Origin: Desulfarculus sp.
GTDB taxonomy: Bacteria; Desulfobacterota; Desulfarculia; Desulfarculales; Desulfarculaceae
Assembly: GCA_020216625.1 (NCBI GenBank)
Contig: JAIUYB010000155.1
Span: forward strand, 1-6,103
Length of the DNA: 6,103 nt
Reading direction: 5' to 3'
The notes below the pieces were generated by a model, which was not told the DNA's origin, ran no database searches, and saw nothing but the letters and a program-made list of their open reading frames with translations. Made by a program: the position numbers and the translations under genes. Shown here piece after piece: positions 1 to 6,103 of this stretch (position 1 is the stretch's first letter; the number at the start of each line of letters is the position of its first letter).

Positions 1-468
1 AAAGAGTACCTGGCCCTGGTCTGGGGCCGGCCGCCAGTGAGCGGCGAGATCAAGACCGGCATCGGCCGCCATCCGGTGGACCGCAAGCGCATGTCCGGCC
101 AGGGACGCCAGACCAAACCCGCGCTCACCCGATGGCGGGTGGTGCGTCACTTCGCCAGGGCCGAGGTGAGCCTGTTGCGGGTGGCCATCGCCACCGGCCG
201 CACCCACCAGATCCGGGTCCACCTGGCCGAGGCCGGCTGGCCGGTTTTGGGCGATGCGGTCTACGGCGGACGCCGGGCGCGCAAGCTGCCGCCAGGCGAG
301 GCCGGGCGGGCCTTGAAGTCGGCCGGCCGCCAGATGCTCCACGCCCTGCGCCTGGCTTTTCGCCACCCGGTGACCGGGGAGGAGGTGGCGGTGTTGGCCC
401 CGTTGCCGCCGGATTTTCGCGCGGTGCTGCACGCCCTGGCGGCGGGAGAGGAGGAGCGCGGTGCTTGA
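1..468 (+). CDS. RluA-family RNA pseudouridine synthase, C-terminal part (5' end outside window)
   Basis: This enzyme isomerises uridine to pseudouridine in RNA; RluD-type members act on 23S rRNA in the cytoplasm. The frame is open from base 1, so the gene starts upstream and 155 residues are visible. In fragment numbering, YLALVWG (3-9) and IGRHPVDRKRM (21-31) match the RluC/RluD core. GRTHQIRVHLA (66-76), followed by GDAVYGG (84-90), is the family's late signature. QMLHALRLAFRHPVTGE (111-127) is the usual C-terminal strand. The catalytic aspartate motif (HRLD) and any S4 domain would lie upstream and cannot be checked. The stop codon overlaps the start of coaE by 8 bp, which suggests cotranscription and translational coupling. 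The family is clear. The exact target (RluD-like or another) cannot be decided from this fragment, so no symbol is given. Confidence 0.93.
   Translation, partial: KEYLALVWGRPPVSGEIKTGIGRHPVDRKRMSGQGRQTKPALTRWRVVRHFARAEVSLLRVAIATGRTHQIRVHLAEAGWPVLGDAVYGGRRARKLPPGEAGRALKSAGRQMLHALRLAFRHPVTGEEVAVLAPLPPDFRAVLHALAAGEEERGA
449..454 (+). promoter_or_regulatory. Ribosome binding site of coaE, inside the preceding gene
   Basis: AGGAGG is a perfect Shine-Dalgarno core, 6 nt before the GTG at 461. It lies inside the last codons of the pseudouridine synthase gene. It supports the GTG start and the 8-bp overlap of the two genes. Confidence 0.8.
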
Positions 469-1081
469 GGTGGGGCTCACCGGCGGCATCGCCAGCGGCA
501 AGTCCACCGTGGCGGCGATGTTCGTGGCGCTGGGCGCGCACCTGGTGGACACCGACGTTCTCGCCCGCCAGGCGGTGGAGCCCGGCAGCCCGGGGTTGGC
601 CGAGATCGTGGCCGCCTTTGGCCCCGGGGCGCTGGGGCCGGATGGGCGGTTGGACCGCCGGGGTCTGCGGGCGCTGGTTTTTGGCGACGAGACCGCCCGG
701 CGGCGGCTCAACGCCATCGTGCATCCCCGGGTGAGGGAGCTGATGAGCCGGGAGCTGGCCCGCTGGCGGGAGATCGACCCGGAGGGGATCGTGCTGGTGG
801 ACGTGCCTCTGCTGTTCGAGTCGGGCTGGGCCGGGCGTTTCGCGGCGGTGGTGCTGGTCTACGTTCCCCGCGCGGTGCAGATCGAACGGCTGATGAAGCG
901 CGACGGGGTGAGCCGGACCCAGGCCGAGGCCGCGCTGGCGGCCCAGATGGACATCGAACAAAAGCGGGGGTTGGCCCAATTTGTGGTTGACAATTCCGGC
1001 CCCATAACAGACACTCACAGCCAGGTAAGGGCCGTCTGGGCCGGGCTGTGCGCCCTGGCCGGCGCTGCCTCCAGCCGGTAA
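461..1081 (+). CDS. coaE: Dephospho-CoA kinase
   Basis: CoaE phosphorylates the 3'-hydroxyl of the ribose in dephospho-CoA using ATP, the last step of coenzyme A synthesis, in the cytoplasm. The 206-residue length is normal for the family. The P-loop GGIASGKST is at residues 8-16 with K14. DTD at 30-32 stands at the usual DAD-like substrate site. IVHPRV (86-91) and VDVPLLFESG (113-122) are family landmarks. The basic lid region VQIERLMKRDGVSRTQA spans 139-155, and a conserved VVDNSG follows near the C-terminus. The GTG start at 461 puts the P-loop at the expected distance from the N-terminus and has a strong Shine-Dalgarno 6 nt upstream. About half of the alanine codons are GCG, unlike the GCC-dominated genes downstream. 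No domain appears to be missing. Confidence 0.97.
   Translation: MLEVGLTGGIASGKSTVAAMFVALGAHLVDTDVLARQAVEPGSPGLAEIVAAFGPGALGPDGRLDRRGLRALVFGDETARRRLNAIVHPRVRELMSRELARWREIDPEGIVLVDVPLLFESGWAGRFAAVVLVYVPRAVQIERLMKRDGVSRTQAEAALAAQMDIEQKRGLAQFVVDNSGPITDTHSQVRAVWAGLCALAGAASSR
987..1015 (+). promoter_or_regulatory. Weak promoter candidate inside the end of coaE
   Basis: A consensus TTGACA at 987-992 is followed after 17 nt by GACACT (1010-1015), which matches TATAAT at only three positions. If used, it would give rho a leader of about 300 nt that contains all the structures noted between 1123 and 1263. However, the TTGACA falls on codons for the conserved VVDNSG motif of CoaE, so it may be chance. 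No better promoter for rho is visible. Confidence 0.2.
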
Positions 1082-1122
1082 GCGAAACGCTCCCAGCATT
1101 ATAGCCTTCGCAAGCCTGCGGG

Positions 1123-1143
1123 CCCCTTTTGGTTCAAATGGGG
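1123..1143 (+). other. Hairpin after coaE
   Basis: CCCCTTTTG and CAAATGGGG can pair across a GTT loop, giving a 9-bp stem with one T-T mismatch. No T tract follows, so this is not a standard terminator on its own. Its 3' arm shares GGGG (1140-1143) with the alternative stem at 1139-1188, so the two structures exclude each other. Confidence 0.4.
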
Positions 1144-1195
1144 GCGGTAGGGCTCCGGATGTTGCCGGCGGCGAACAATCCTCCCCCAACTTTTT
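1139..1195 (+). terminator. Possible weak terminator or attenuator between coaE and rho
   Basis: TGGGGG (1139-1144) can pair with CCCCCA (1183-1188). After a 4-nt bulge, AGGG (1149-1152) can pair with TCCT (1179-1182) with one G-U. A smaller CCGG/CCGG hairpin (1155-1168) sits inside. TTTTT at 1191-1195 starts 2 nt after the stem. The layout resembles an intrinsic terminator with a long, branched loop. It could end the pseudouridine synthase-coaE transcript or act as an attenuator ahead of rho. The long loop makes it uncertain. Confidence 0.3.
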
Positions 1196-1242
1196 AGGAT
1201 CCAGCTAGCCTCGCAATTCCAAATGAGTCAGCCAACAGGGCG

Positions 1243-1263
1243 GACCGGTCCGGACGGCCGGTC
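1243..1263 (+). other. Strong G+C hairpin 60 nt upstream of rho
   Basis: GACCGGTC (1243-1250) pairs with GGCCGGTC (1256-1263) over a 5-nt loop: 8 pairs including one G-U. The same place also holds a perfect 12-bp palindrome, CGGACCGGTCCG (1241-1252). No T tract follows, so this is not a terminator. It could be a structural element of the rho leader, or only a by-product of high G+C content. Confidence 0.4.
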
Positions 1264-1322
1264 GATGGGCTTGCTCCAAGCGCCCTTACTTCCAGCCAAA
1301 ACCCATAATAGCCAAGCGAGTC

Positions 1323-2660
<1,338 letters not shown>

Positions 2661-2707
2661 TTTTCACTCCCCGGCCCCGCCGCCGCCCTGGACCCGGCTT
2701 CCTTGGC

Positions 2708-2732
2708 ACCAACGGGGCCGTTGGTTTTGGTT
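2708..2732 (+). terminator. Intrinsic terminator candidate after rho
   Basis: ACCAACG (2708-2714) pairs perfectly with CGTTGGT (2719-2725) over a 4-nt GGGC loop. TTTTGGTT at 2725-2732 follows directly, a T-rich run broken by two Gs. It lies 48 nt after the rho stop codon and upstream of the rpmE promoter candidate, where an operon boundary would be expected. Confidence 0.55.
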
Positions 2733-2742
2733 CGGCAAACTC

Positions 2743-2782
2743 CCAGATGTTGCGGTGGGTTGCCGAGCATGTCCACATCTGG
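2743..2782. repeat. 8-bp perfect inverted repeat between rho and rpmE
   Basis: CCAGATGT (2743-2750) and ACATCTGG (2775-2782) are exact reverse complements, separated by 24 nt. They lie between the terminator candidate and the rpmE promoter candidate. If that promoter is right, the repeat is upstream of the transcript start, so it would work as DNA (a paired operator) or only in read-through rho RNA. It could also be chance. Confidence 0.5.
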
Positions 2783-2832
2783 TTGACCGGGTCGGAGGCC
2801 CAGGCCCCAGCGGGCGATTTGGGCCGCCGTTG

Positions 2833-2861
2833 TTTGCAAATGGCGCGGCCAAGGGTATACT
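2833..2861 (+). promoter_or_regulatory. Sigma70-type promoter for rpmE
   Basis: TATACT (2856-2861) matches the -10 consensus at 5 of 6 positions. Upstream is TTTGCA (2833-2838, spacer 17) or TTGCAA (2834-2839, spacer 16), each 4 of 6. Transcription would begin near 2868, about 30 nt before the rpmE start. The -35 region lies in the 8-bp palindrome TTTGCAAA (2833-2840), itself inside a longer imperfect dyad, so an operator here is conceivable. Confidence 0.55.
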
Positions 2862-2885
2862 TCCCAGCTCAGGCAGATTAATTTC

Positions 2886-2890
2886 AGGAG
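2886..2890 (+). promoter_or_regulatory. Ribosome binding site of rpmE, fixing its start
   Basis: AGGAG lies 8 nt before the ATG at 2899. The reading frame stays open upstream to a GTG at 2755, but that would add 48 residues unlike any L31. This site and the conserved L31 N-terminus both choose 2899. Confidence 0.8.
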
Positions 2891-2898
2891 CTTACGGC

Positions 2899-3180
2899 AT
2901 GAAACCTGGCATTCATCCCGATTACGAAGTCGTGAAGGTTCGCTGCGCCTGTGGGGCCGAGTTCGAGGCTGGCTCCACCAAGCCCGAGATCCGGGTGGAG
3001 ATTTGCTCGCAGTGCCATCCCTTCTTCACCGGCAAGCAGAAGCTGGTGGACACCGCCGGTCGCGTGGAGCGCTTCTACAAGAAGTACCAGCACCTGGACA
3101 AGTTCAAGGGCAAGGCCGACGAGCTGGAGGCCGCGCGCCGGGCCAAGGCCGAGCAGGAGACCGGGGCCGAAGAGGCCTAG
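2899..3180 (+). CDS. rpmE: 50S ribosomal protein L31, zinc-binding type
   Basis: L31 sits in the large subunit near the central protuberance and helps form the bridge to the 30S subunit. The protein has 93 residues. MKPGIHPDY opens it as in other L31 proteins. The zinc ligands are all present: C16 and C18 (CACG), then C36 and C39 ([12 protein letters not shown]), so this is the C+ (zinc-holding) form. [10 protein letters not shown] (54-63) completes the conserved core. E. coli L31 has 70 residues; here about 20 further residues form a charged, probably helical tail ([16 protein letters not shown] and on). The gene has its own promoter candidate and a good Shine-Dalgarno, and the DUF1385 gene follows after 21 bp, so the two are probably one transcript. 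Codons end mostly in C or G, with AAG for lysine, as expected of a well-expressed gene. Confidence 0.97.
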   Translation: MKPGIHPDYEVVKVRCACGAEFEAGSTKPEIRVEICSQCHPFFTGKQKLVDTAGRVERFYKKYQHLDKFKGKADELEAARRAKAEQETGAEEA

Positions 3181-3188
3181 TCCCACCC

Positions 3189-3194
3189 GGTGGG
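3189..3194 (+). promoter_or_regulatory. Probable ribosome binding site of the DUF1385 gene
   Basis: GGTGGG lies 7 nt before the ATG at 3202. An in-frame GTG at 3190 falls inside this motif and has no Shine-Dalgarno of its own, so the ATG is preferred. Confidence 0.5.
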
Positions 3195-3201
3195 TTGCGC
3201 C

Positions 3202-4146
3202 ATGAGCGGGGTGACGGTCGGCGGACAGGCGGTGATCGAGGGGGTCATGATGAAGGCCCCCCGCCGCTTGTGCGTGGCCGTGCGCCGGCCTTCCGGGGCG
3301 GTGGTGCTCAAGAACGATCCCTTCCGACCCCTCTCCTTGCGCCTGCCCTTCCTGGCCTGGCCCTTTTTGCGGGGGCCGGTGGTGCTCCTGGAGACCCTGG
3401 TCCACGGGCTCCAGGCCCTGTCCTTCTCGGCCAACCAGGCCCTGGAGGAGGAGGAAGGCGAAGAGGAGCTGGGCGGCTGGACCCTGGCCCTGACCATGGT
3501 CCTGGCCATCGCCGCCGGCATGGCCCTCTTTGTGGCCCTGCCCCACCTGCTCTCGCTCTGGCTGGGCCGGCTGTCGGCCTTTGGCTTCGATGAGCACAGC
3601 TTCTGGTTCCACCTCACCGATGGCGCGATCAAGGTGGCCGTTTTCGTGGCCTACCTCTGGCTCATCTCCCGCATGCGCGACATCCAGCGGGTCTTCGAGT
3701 ATCACGGGGCCGAGCACAAATCCATCTACTGCTTCGAGGCCGGCCTGCCGCTGACGGTGGAGAACGCCCGCGAATTCTCGCGGCTCCACCCCCGCTGCGG
3801 CACCGCCTTCCTCTTGGTGGTGCTGGTGGTCTCCATCGCCATCTTCGCGGTGGTCTTCCCCCTGCTGCCCCGGCTGGCCGAGGCCGCCTGGCTCAACCAG
3901 GTGGGCCAGATCGTCCTGAAGATATTCCTGATGCTGCCCATCGCCGGCCTGGCCTACGAGATCATCCGTCTGGCGGGCAAGAAGGGCGGCCAGGGCTTCT
4001 GGGGGGCCATGCTCTGGCCCGGCCTGCAGATGCAGCGCCTGACCACCCGCGAGCCCGACGACGCCCAGATCGAGGTGGCGCTCACCGCGCTCAAGGCGGC
4101 GGTGGCCACCGCCGAGGCCGAAGGCCCTTCCCTGACCTGTCTTTAA
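3202..4146 (+). CDS. DUF1385 (YqhQ-family) membrane protein of unknown function
   Basis: The function is unknown; the protein matches the family of B. subtilis YqhQ. From the ATG at 3202 it has 314 residues; an in-frame GTG at 3190 would add four. The family signature VGGQAVIEGVMMKAP is at residues 6-20. RLPFLAWPFLRGPVVLLETL (47-66) is a conserved hydrophobic stretch. An acidic run, LEEEEGEEEL (81-90), precedes the first clear membrane segment at about 93-121. Further hydrophobic segments lie at about 143-156, 201-222 and 236-258. Between them, EYHGAEHKSIYCFE (166-179) and HPRCGTAF (196-203) carry conserved His, Glu and Cys residues that could bind metal or substrate. The tail MLWPGLQMQRLTTREPDD is also typical. 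It lies 21 bp after rpmE and upstream of prfA. From memory, similar neighbourhoods occur in Clostridia. The family is secure; any role in translation is only inferred from position. Confidence 0.92.
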   Translation: MSGVTVGGQAVIEGVMMKAPRRLCVAVRRPSGAVVLKNDPFRPLSLRLPFLAWPFLRGPVVLLETLVHGLQALSFSANQALEEEEGEEELGGWTLALTMVLAIAAGMALFVALPHLLSLWLGRLSAFGFDEHSFWFHLTDGAIKVAVFVAYLWLISRMRDIQRVFEYHGAEHKSIYCFEAGLPLTVENAREFSRLHPRCGTAFLLVVLVVSIAIFAVVFPLLPRLAEAAWLNQVGQIVLKIFLMLPIAGLAYEIIRLAGKKGGQGFWGAMLWPGLQMQRLTTREPDDAQIEVALTALKAAVATAEAEGPSLTCL

Positions 4147-4165
4147 CGCCCCCCAAGCCGGGCGT
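4146..4165 (+). other. Hairpin at the end of the DUF1385 gene
   Basis: ACGCCC (4146-4151) pairs with GGGCGT (4160-4165) over an 8-nt loop, beginning at the last base of the stop codon. No T tract follows, so it is a poor intrinsic terminator. It may protect the 3' end of the transcript or slow the polymerase. Confidence 0.4.
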
Positions 4166-4167
4166 GA

Positions 4168-4183
4168 CTTGAATATAATCAAG
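4168..4183 (+). promoter_or_regulatory. -10 element candidate for prfA-prmC within a small palindrome
   Basis: TATAAT (4174-4179) is a perfect -10 box, striking in such G+C-rich DNA. No -35 hexamer is visible at 15-19 nt upstream; the bases there are a C run. TG precedes the box by two bases rather than one, so it is not a textbook extended -10 either. The box is framed by CTTGA (4168-4172) and TCAAG (4179-4183), an inverted repeat that could bind a regulator. Transcription would start about 75 nt before prfA. Confidence 0.45.
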
Positions 4184-4210
4184 CGCGCGGAAACCCCAGA
4201 GCCCCGCCCC

Positions 4211-4226
4211 CCGGCGGCCCGGCCGG
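4211..4226 (+). other. G+C-rich hairpin in the prfA leader
   Basis: CCGGC (4211-4215) can pair with GCCGG (4222-4226) over a 6-nt loop, in a run made almost only of G and C (4201-4240). It is about 20 nt upstream of the prfA Shine-Dalgarno (AAAGGTGA, 4246-4253) and does not cover it. Such stems arise easily in this composition, so a function is uncertain. Confidence 0.3.
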
Positions 4227-4260
4227 CGGTCCGCGTCGCCCCAGCAAAGGTGAGTGAAGC

Positions 4261-5346
4261 ATGGCTCTGAGCCCCCTGGTGCGAGCGAAACTCAAGGAAC
4301 TGGAAGACCGCTTCGTGGAGCTGGAGGAAAGCCTGGCCGACCCCGCGGTCCTGGCCGACCTCAAGGCCGCCCAGAAGGTGGCCAAGGATCGCTCCGATCT
4401 GGAGCCCTTGGTCAACGCCTACCGCGACTACCAGCGCGTCGAGGCCGAGCTGGCCGAGAACCGCGAGCTGATGCGGGACTCCGACCCGGAGATGGCCGAG
4501 TTGGCCAAGGCCGAGGTCGAGGCGGCCGAGGCCCGCCTGCCCGAGCTGGAGCAGGAGATCCAACTCCTCCTCCTGCCCAAGGACCCCAACGATGACAAGA
4601 ACGTCATCCTGGAGATCCGGGCCGGCACCGGCGGCGAGGAGGCGGCCCTGTTCGCGGCCGACCTGCTGCGCATGTACCTGCGTTTCGCCGAGGCCCGCCG
4701 CTGGCAGACCGAGATCATGAGCGCCCACGAGTCGGCCAATGGCGGCTTCAAGGAGGTCATCGCCCTGATCAACGGCCAGGGGGCCTACAGCCAGCTGAAA
4801 TACGAGTCCGGGGTTCACCGGGTGCAGCGGGTGCCGGCCACCGAGAGCCAGGGCCGCATCCACACCAGCGCCGCCACGGTGGCGGTGCTGCCCGAGGCCG
4901 AGGAGGCCGAGGTGGACGTGCGCCCGGAGGATCTGCGGGTGGATTTCTATCGCTCCACCGGGGCTGGCGGCCAGCACGTCAACACCACCGACAGCGCGGT
5001 CCGCCTGACCCACATCCCCACCGGCCTGGTGGTCACCTGCCAGGACGAGCGCAGCCAGCACAAGAACCGGGCCAAGGCCATGAAGGTCCTGGCCAGCCGC
5101 CTGTTGGACATCAAAATTCAGGAGCAGCAGGCGGCCGAGGCCGCCAGCCGCAAGAGCCAGGTGGGCTCCGGCGACCGCTCCGAGCGCATCCGCACCTACA
5201 ACTTCCCCCAGAACCGCCTGACCGACCACCGCATCGGGCTCACCCTCTACAACCTGGACCTGATCCTGGCCGGAGACCTGAGCGACGTCATCCCGCCCTT
5301 GACCGCCTATTTCCAGGCCGAGGCCATCAAGGCCACGGAAGGCTAG
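4261..5346 (+). CDS. prfA: Peptide chain release factor 1
   Basis: RF1 reads UAA and UAG stop codons in the ribosomal A site and triggers release of the finished protein. The 361 residues match the family length. An N-terminal helical domain covers roughly 1-105. [11 protein letters not shown] (118-128) opens the core. The codon-recognition tripeptide is PAT at 192-194, which marks RF1; RF2 has [23 protein letters not shown] (232-251) holds the GGQ loop at 236-238, whose Q238 is the expected methylation target of Prm[17 protein letters not shown] (262-277) and [18 protein letters not shown] (309-326) are also conserved. The start follows AAAGGTGA by 7 nt. prmC begins 8 bp after the stop codon, so enzyme and substrate are almost surely cotranscribed. 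Nothing is missing or unusual in the protein. Confidence 0.98.
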   Translation: MALSPLVRAKLKELEDRFVELEESLADPAVLADLKAAQKVAKDRSDLEPLVNAYRDYQRVEAELAENRELMRDSDPEMAELAKAEVEAAEARLPELEQEIQLLLLPKDPNDDKNVILEIRAGTGGEEAALFAADLLRMYLRFAEARRWQTEIMSAHESANGGFKEVIALINGQGAYSQLKYESGVHRVQRVPATESQGRIHTSAATVAVLPEAEEAEVDVRPEDLRVDFYRSTGAGGQHVNTTDSAVRLTHIPTGLVVTCQDERSQHKNRAKAMKVLASRLLDIKIQEQQAAEAASRKSQVGSGDRSERIRTYNFPQNRLTDHRIGLTLYNLDLILAGDLSDVIPPLTAYFQAEAIKATEG

Positions 5347-5354
5347 GCCACCCC

Positions 5355-6103
5355 TTGGCCCCGCCCTGGACCATCGGCAGCCTGGTCGCCTGGGCGGCCG
5401 AATACCTGGCCAAGCACGGCGTGGACTCCCCCCGCCTCTGCGGCGAGCTCCTGCTGGCCCGGGTCCTGGGACTCAAGCGCATCGACCTCTACCTGCGCTT
5501 CGAGCAGCCCCTGACCCCGGAGGAGCTGGCCGCCTTCAAGGCCCTGATCCTGCGCCGCCGCGCCCGCGAGCCCCTGGCCTACATTCTGGGGCAGAAGGAG
5601 TTCTACGGCCTGGAGTTCAAGGTCGGCCCCGGGGTGCTCATCCCCCGGCCGGAGACCGAACACCTGGTGGAGGAGGCCCTGGCCCGCCTCAAGGACCAGA
5701 CCGCCCCCCGCTTGCTGGACCTCTGCACCGGCTCCGGCGCGGTGCCGCTGGCCATCCTGGCCAACCACCCCACCGCCACCGCCCTGGGGGTGGACCTCTC
5801 CCCGGCCGCCCTCAACTACGCCCGCCATAACGCCGCCGCCCTGGGCCTGGCCCAGCGCGTCACCTGGCGCGAGGGCGACCTCTGGGACGCCGTGGCCCCG
5901 GATGGCGGCTTCTTCGAGCTCATCACCGCCAACCCGCCCTATGTCTCCGATTCCGAATACCAAACGCTGGCGCCCGAGGTCCGCGACTTTGAACCCAAAC
6001 AGGCCCTCCTGGCCGGGACCGACGGCCTGGACCTGATCCGGGCCCTCATCGCCGGGGCGGGGGCCTTCCTGCGCCCCCTGGGCTGGCTTCTGATCGAGAT
6101 CGG
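5355..6103 (+). CDS. prmC: Release factor glutamine N5-methyltransferase (3' end outside window)
   Basis: PrmC (HemK) uses S-adenosylmethionine to methylate the glutamine of the GGQ motif in RF1 and RF2, raising release activity. 249 residues are visible; the family is usually 280-290, so about the last 35-40 are missing. The small helical N-terminal domain (about 1-75) includes DSPRLCGELLLARVLG (24-39), typical of the region that holds the release factor. FYGLEFKVGPGVLIPRPETE (83-102) leads into the methyltransferase fold. LLDLCTGSGAVPLAIL (120-135) is the SAM-binding motif I. NPPY (193-196) is the catalytic motif that holds the target glutamine. TTG at 5355 is chosen because the N-terminal domain then has the normal length and no ATG or GTG fits; GGAAGG (5337-5342) is a rather distant Shine-Dalgarno, 12 nt away. 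The start codon is less certain than the identity. Confidence 0.96.
   Translation, partial: MAPPWTIGSLVAWAAEYLAKHGVDSPRLCGELLLARVLGLKRIDLYLRFEQPLTPEELAAFKALILRRRAREPLAYILGQKEFYGLEFKVGPGVLIPRPETEHLVEEALARLKDQTAPRLLDLCTGSGAVPLAILANHPTATALGVDLSPAALNYARHNAAALGLAQRVTWREGDLWDAVAPDGGFFELITANPPYVSDSEYQTLAPEVRDFEPKQALLAGTDGLDLIRALIAGAGAFLRPLGWLLIEI

Noticed and set aside
1304..1309. CATAAT as a -10 box for rho
   Set aside because: It matches 5 of 6 bases, but no -35 hexamer lies at 15-19 nt upstream. Kept only as a remark on the rho start.
2755..2898. N-terminal extension of rpmE from a GTG at 2755
   Set aside because: It would add 48 residues unlike any L31 and would run through the promoter candidate. 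The Shine-Dalgarno at 2886-2890 and the conserved MKPGIHPDY start favour 2899.
2884..5229. A 781-codon open frame on the minus strand, opposite rpmE, the DUF1385 gene and prfA
   Set aside because: It lies opposite three well-supported genes, its translation is repetitive (rich in Gly, Ala, Leu, His and Gln), and long antisense frames without stops are expected in G+C-rich DNA with strong codon bias. No ribosome binding site or protein family supports it.

Overview
The window is an ordinary-looking, gene-dense stretch of a G+C-rich (about two thirds by eye) bacterial chromosome. It carries seven plus-strand genes, in this order: an RluA-family pseudouridine synthase (5' end cut off), coaE, rho, rpmE, a DUF1385/YqhQ membrane protein, prfA, and prmC (3' end cut off). 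From memory, the order coaE-rho-rpmE-DUF1385-prfA-prmC is typical of Desulfobacterota (the former Deltaproteobacteria). The high G+C would suit a Desulfarculus-like or related lineage, but that placement is inference.

Layout. Positions 1-1081 hold the pseudouridine synthase and coaE, which overlap by 8 bp and are probably cotranscribed. A 241-bp non-coding gap (1082-1322) follows. It is less G+C-rich and contains several possible RNA structures, a T5 tract, a C-rich/G-poor patch and a short out-of-frame ORF running into rho. rho occupies 1323-2660. A 238-bp gap (2661-2898) holds a candidate intrinsic terminator, an 8-bp inverted repeat and a credible sigma70-type promoter for rpmE. rpmE and the DUF1385 gene are 21 bp apart and look like one operon. 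A 114-bp gap (4147-4260) has a hairpin, a perfect TATAAT set in a small palindrome, and a G+C-rich hairpin. prfA and prmC follow, 8 bp apart.

How the genes fit together. Rho ends transcription. L31 (rpmE) is a zinc-binding ribosomal protein. RF1 (prfA) ends translation at UAA and UAG codons. PrmC methylates the GGQ glutamine of RF1, so the last pair is an enzyme next to its own substrate. The pseudouridine synthase modifies RNA, probably rRNA, and CoaE makes the last step to coenzyme A. The DUF1385 protein is the one gene without an assigned function, in a neighbourhood otherwise devoted to information processing.

I found no mobile elements, CRISPR arrays, tRNA or rRNA genes, phage genes or defence genes, and no clear new system. 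The best leads are the regulatory gaps around rho and rpmE, the unexplained membrane protein, and a visible change in synonymous codon choice at the coaE/rho boundary.
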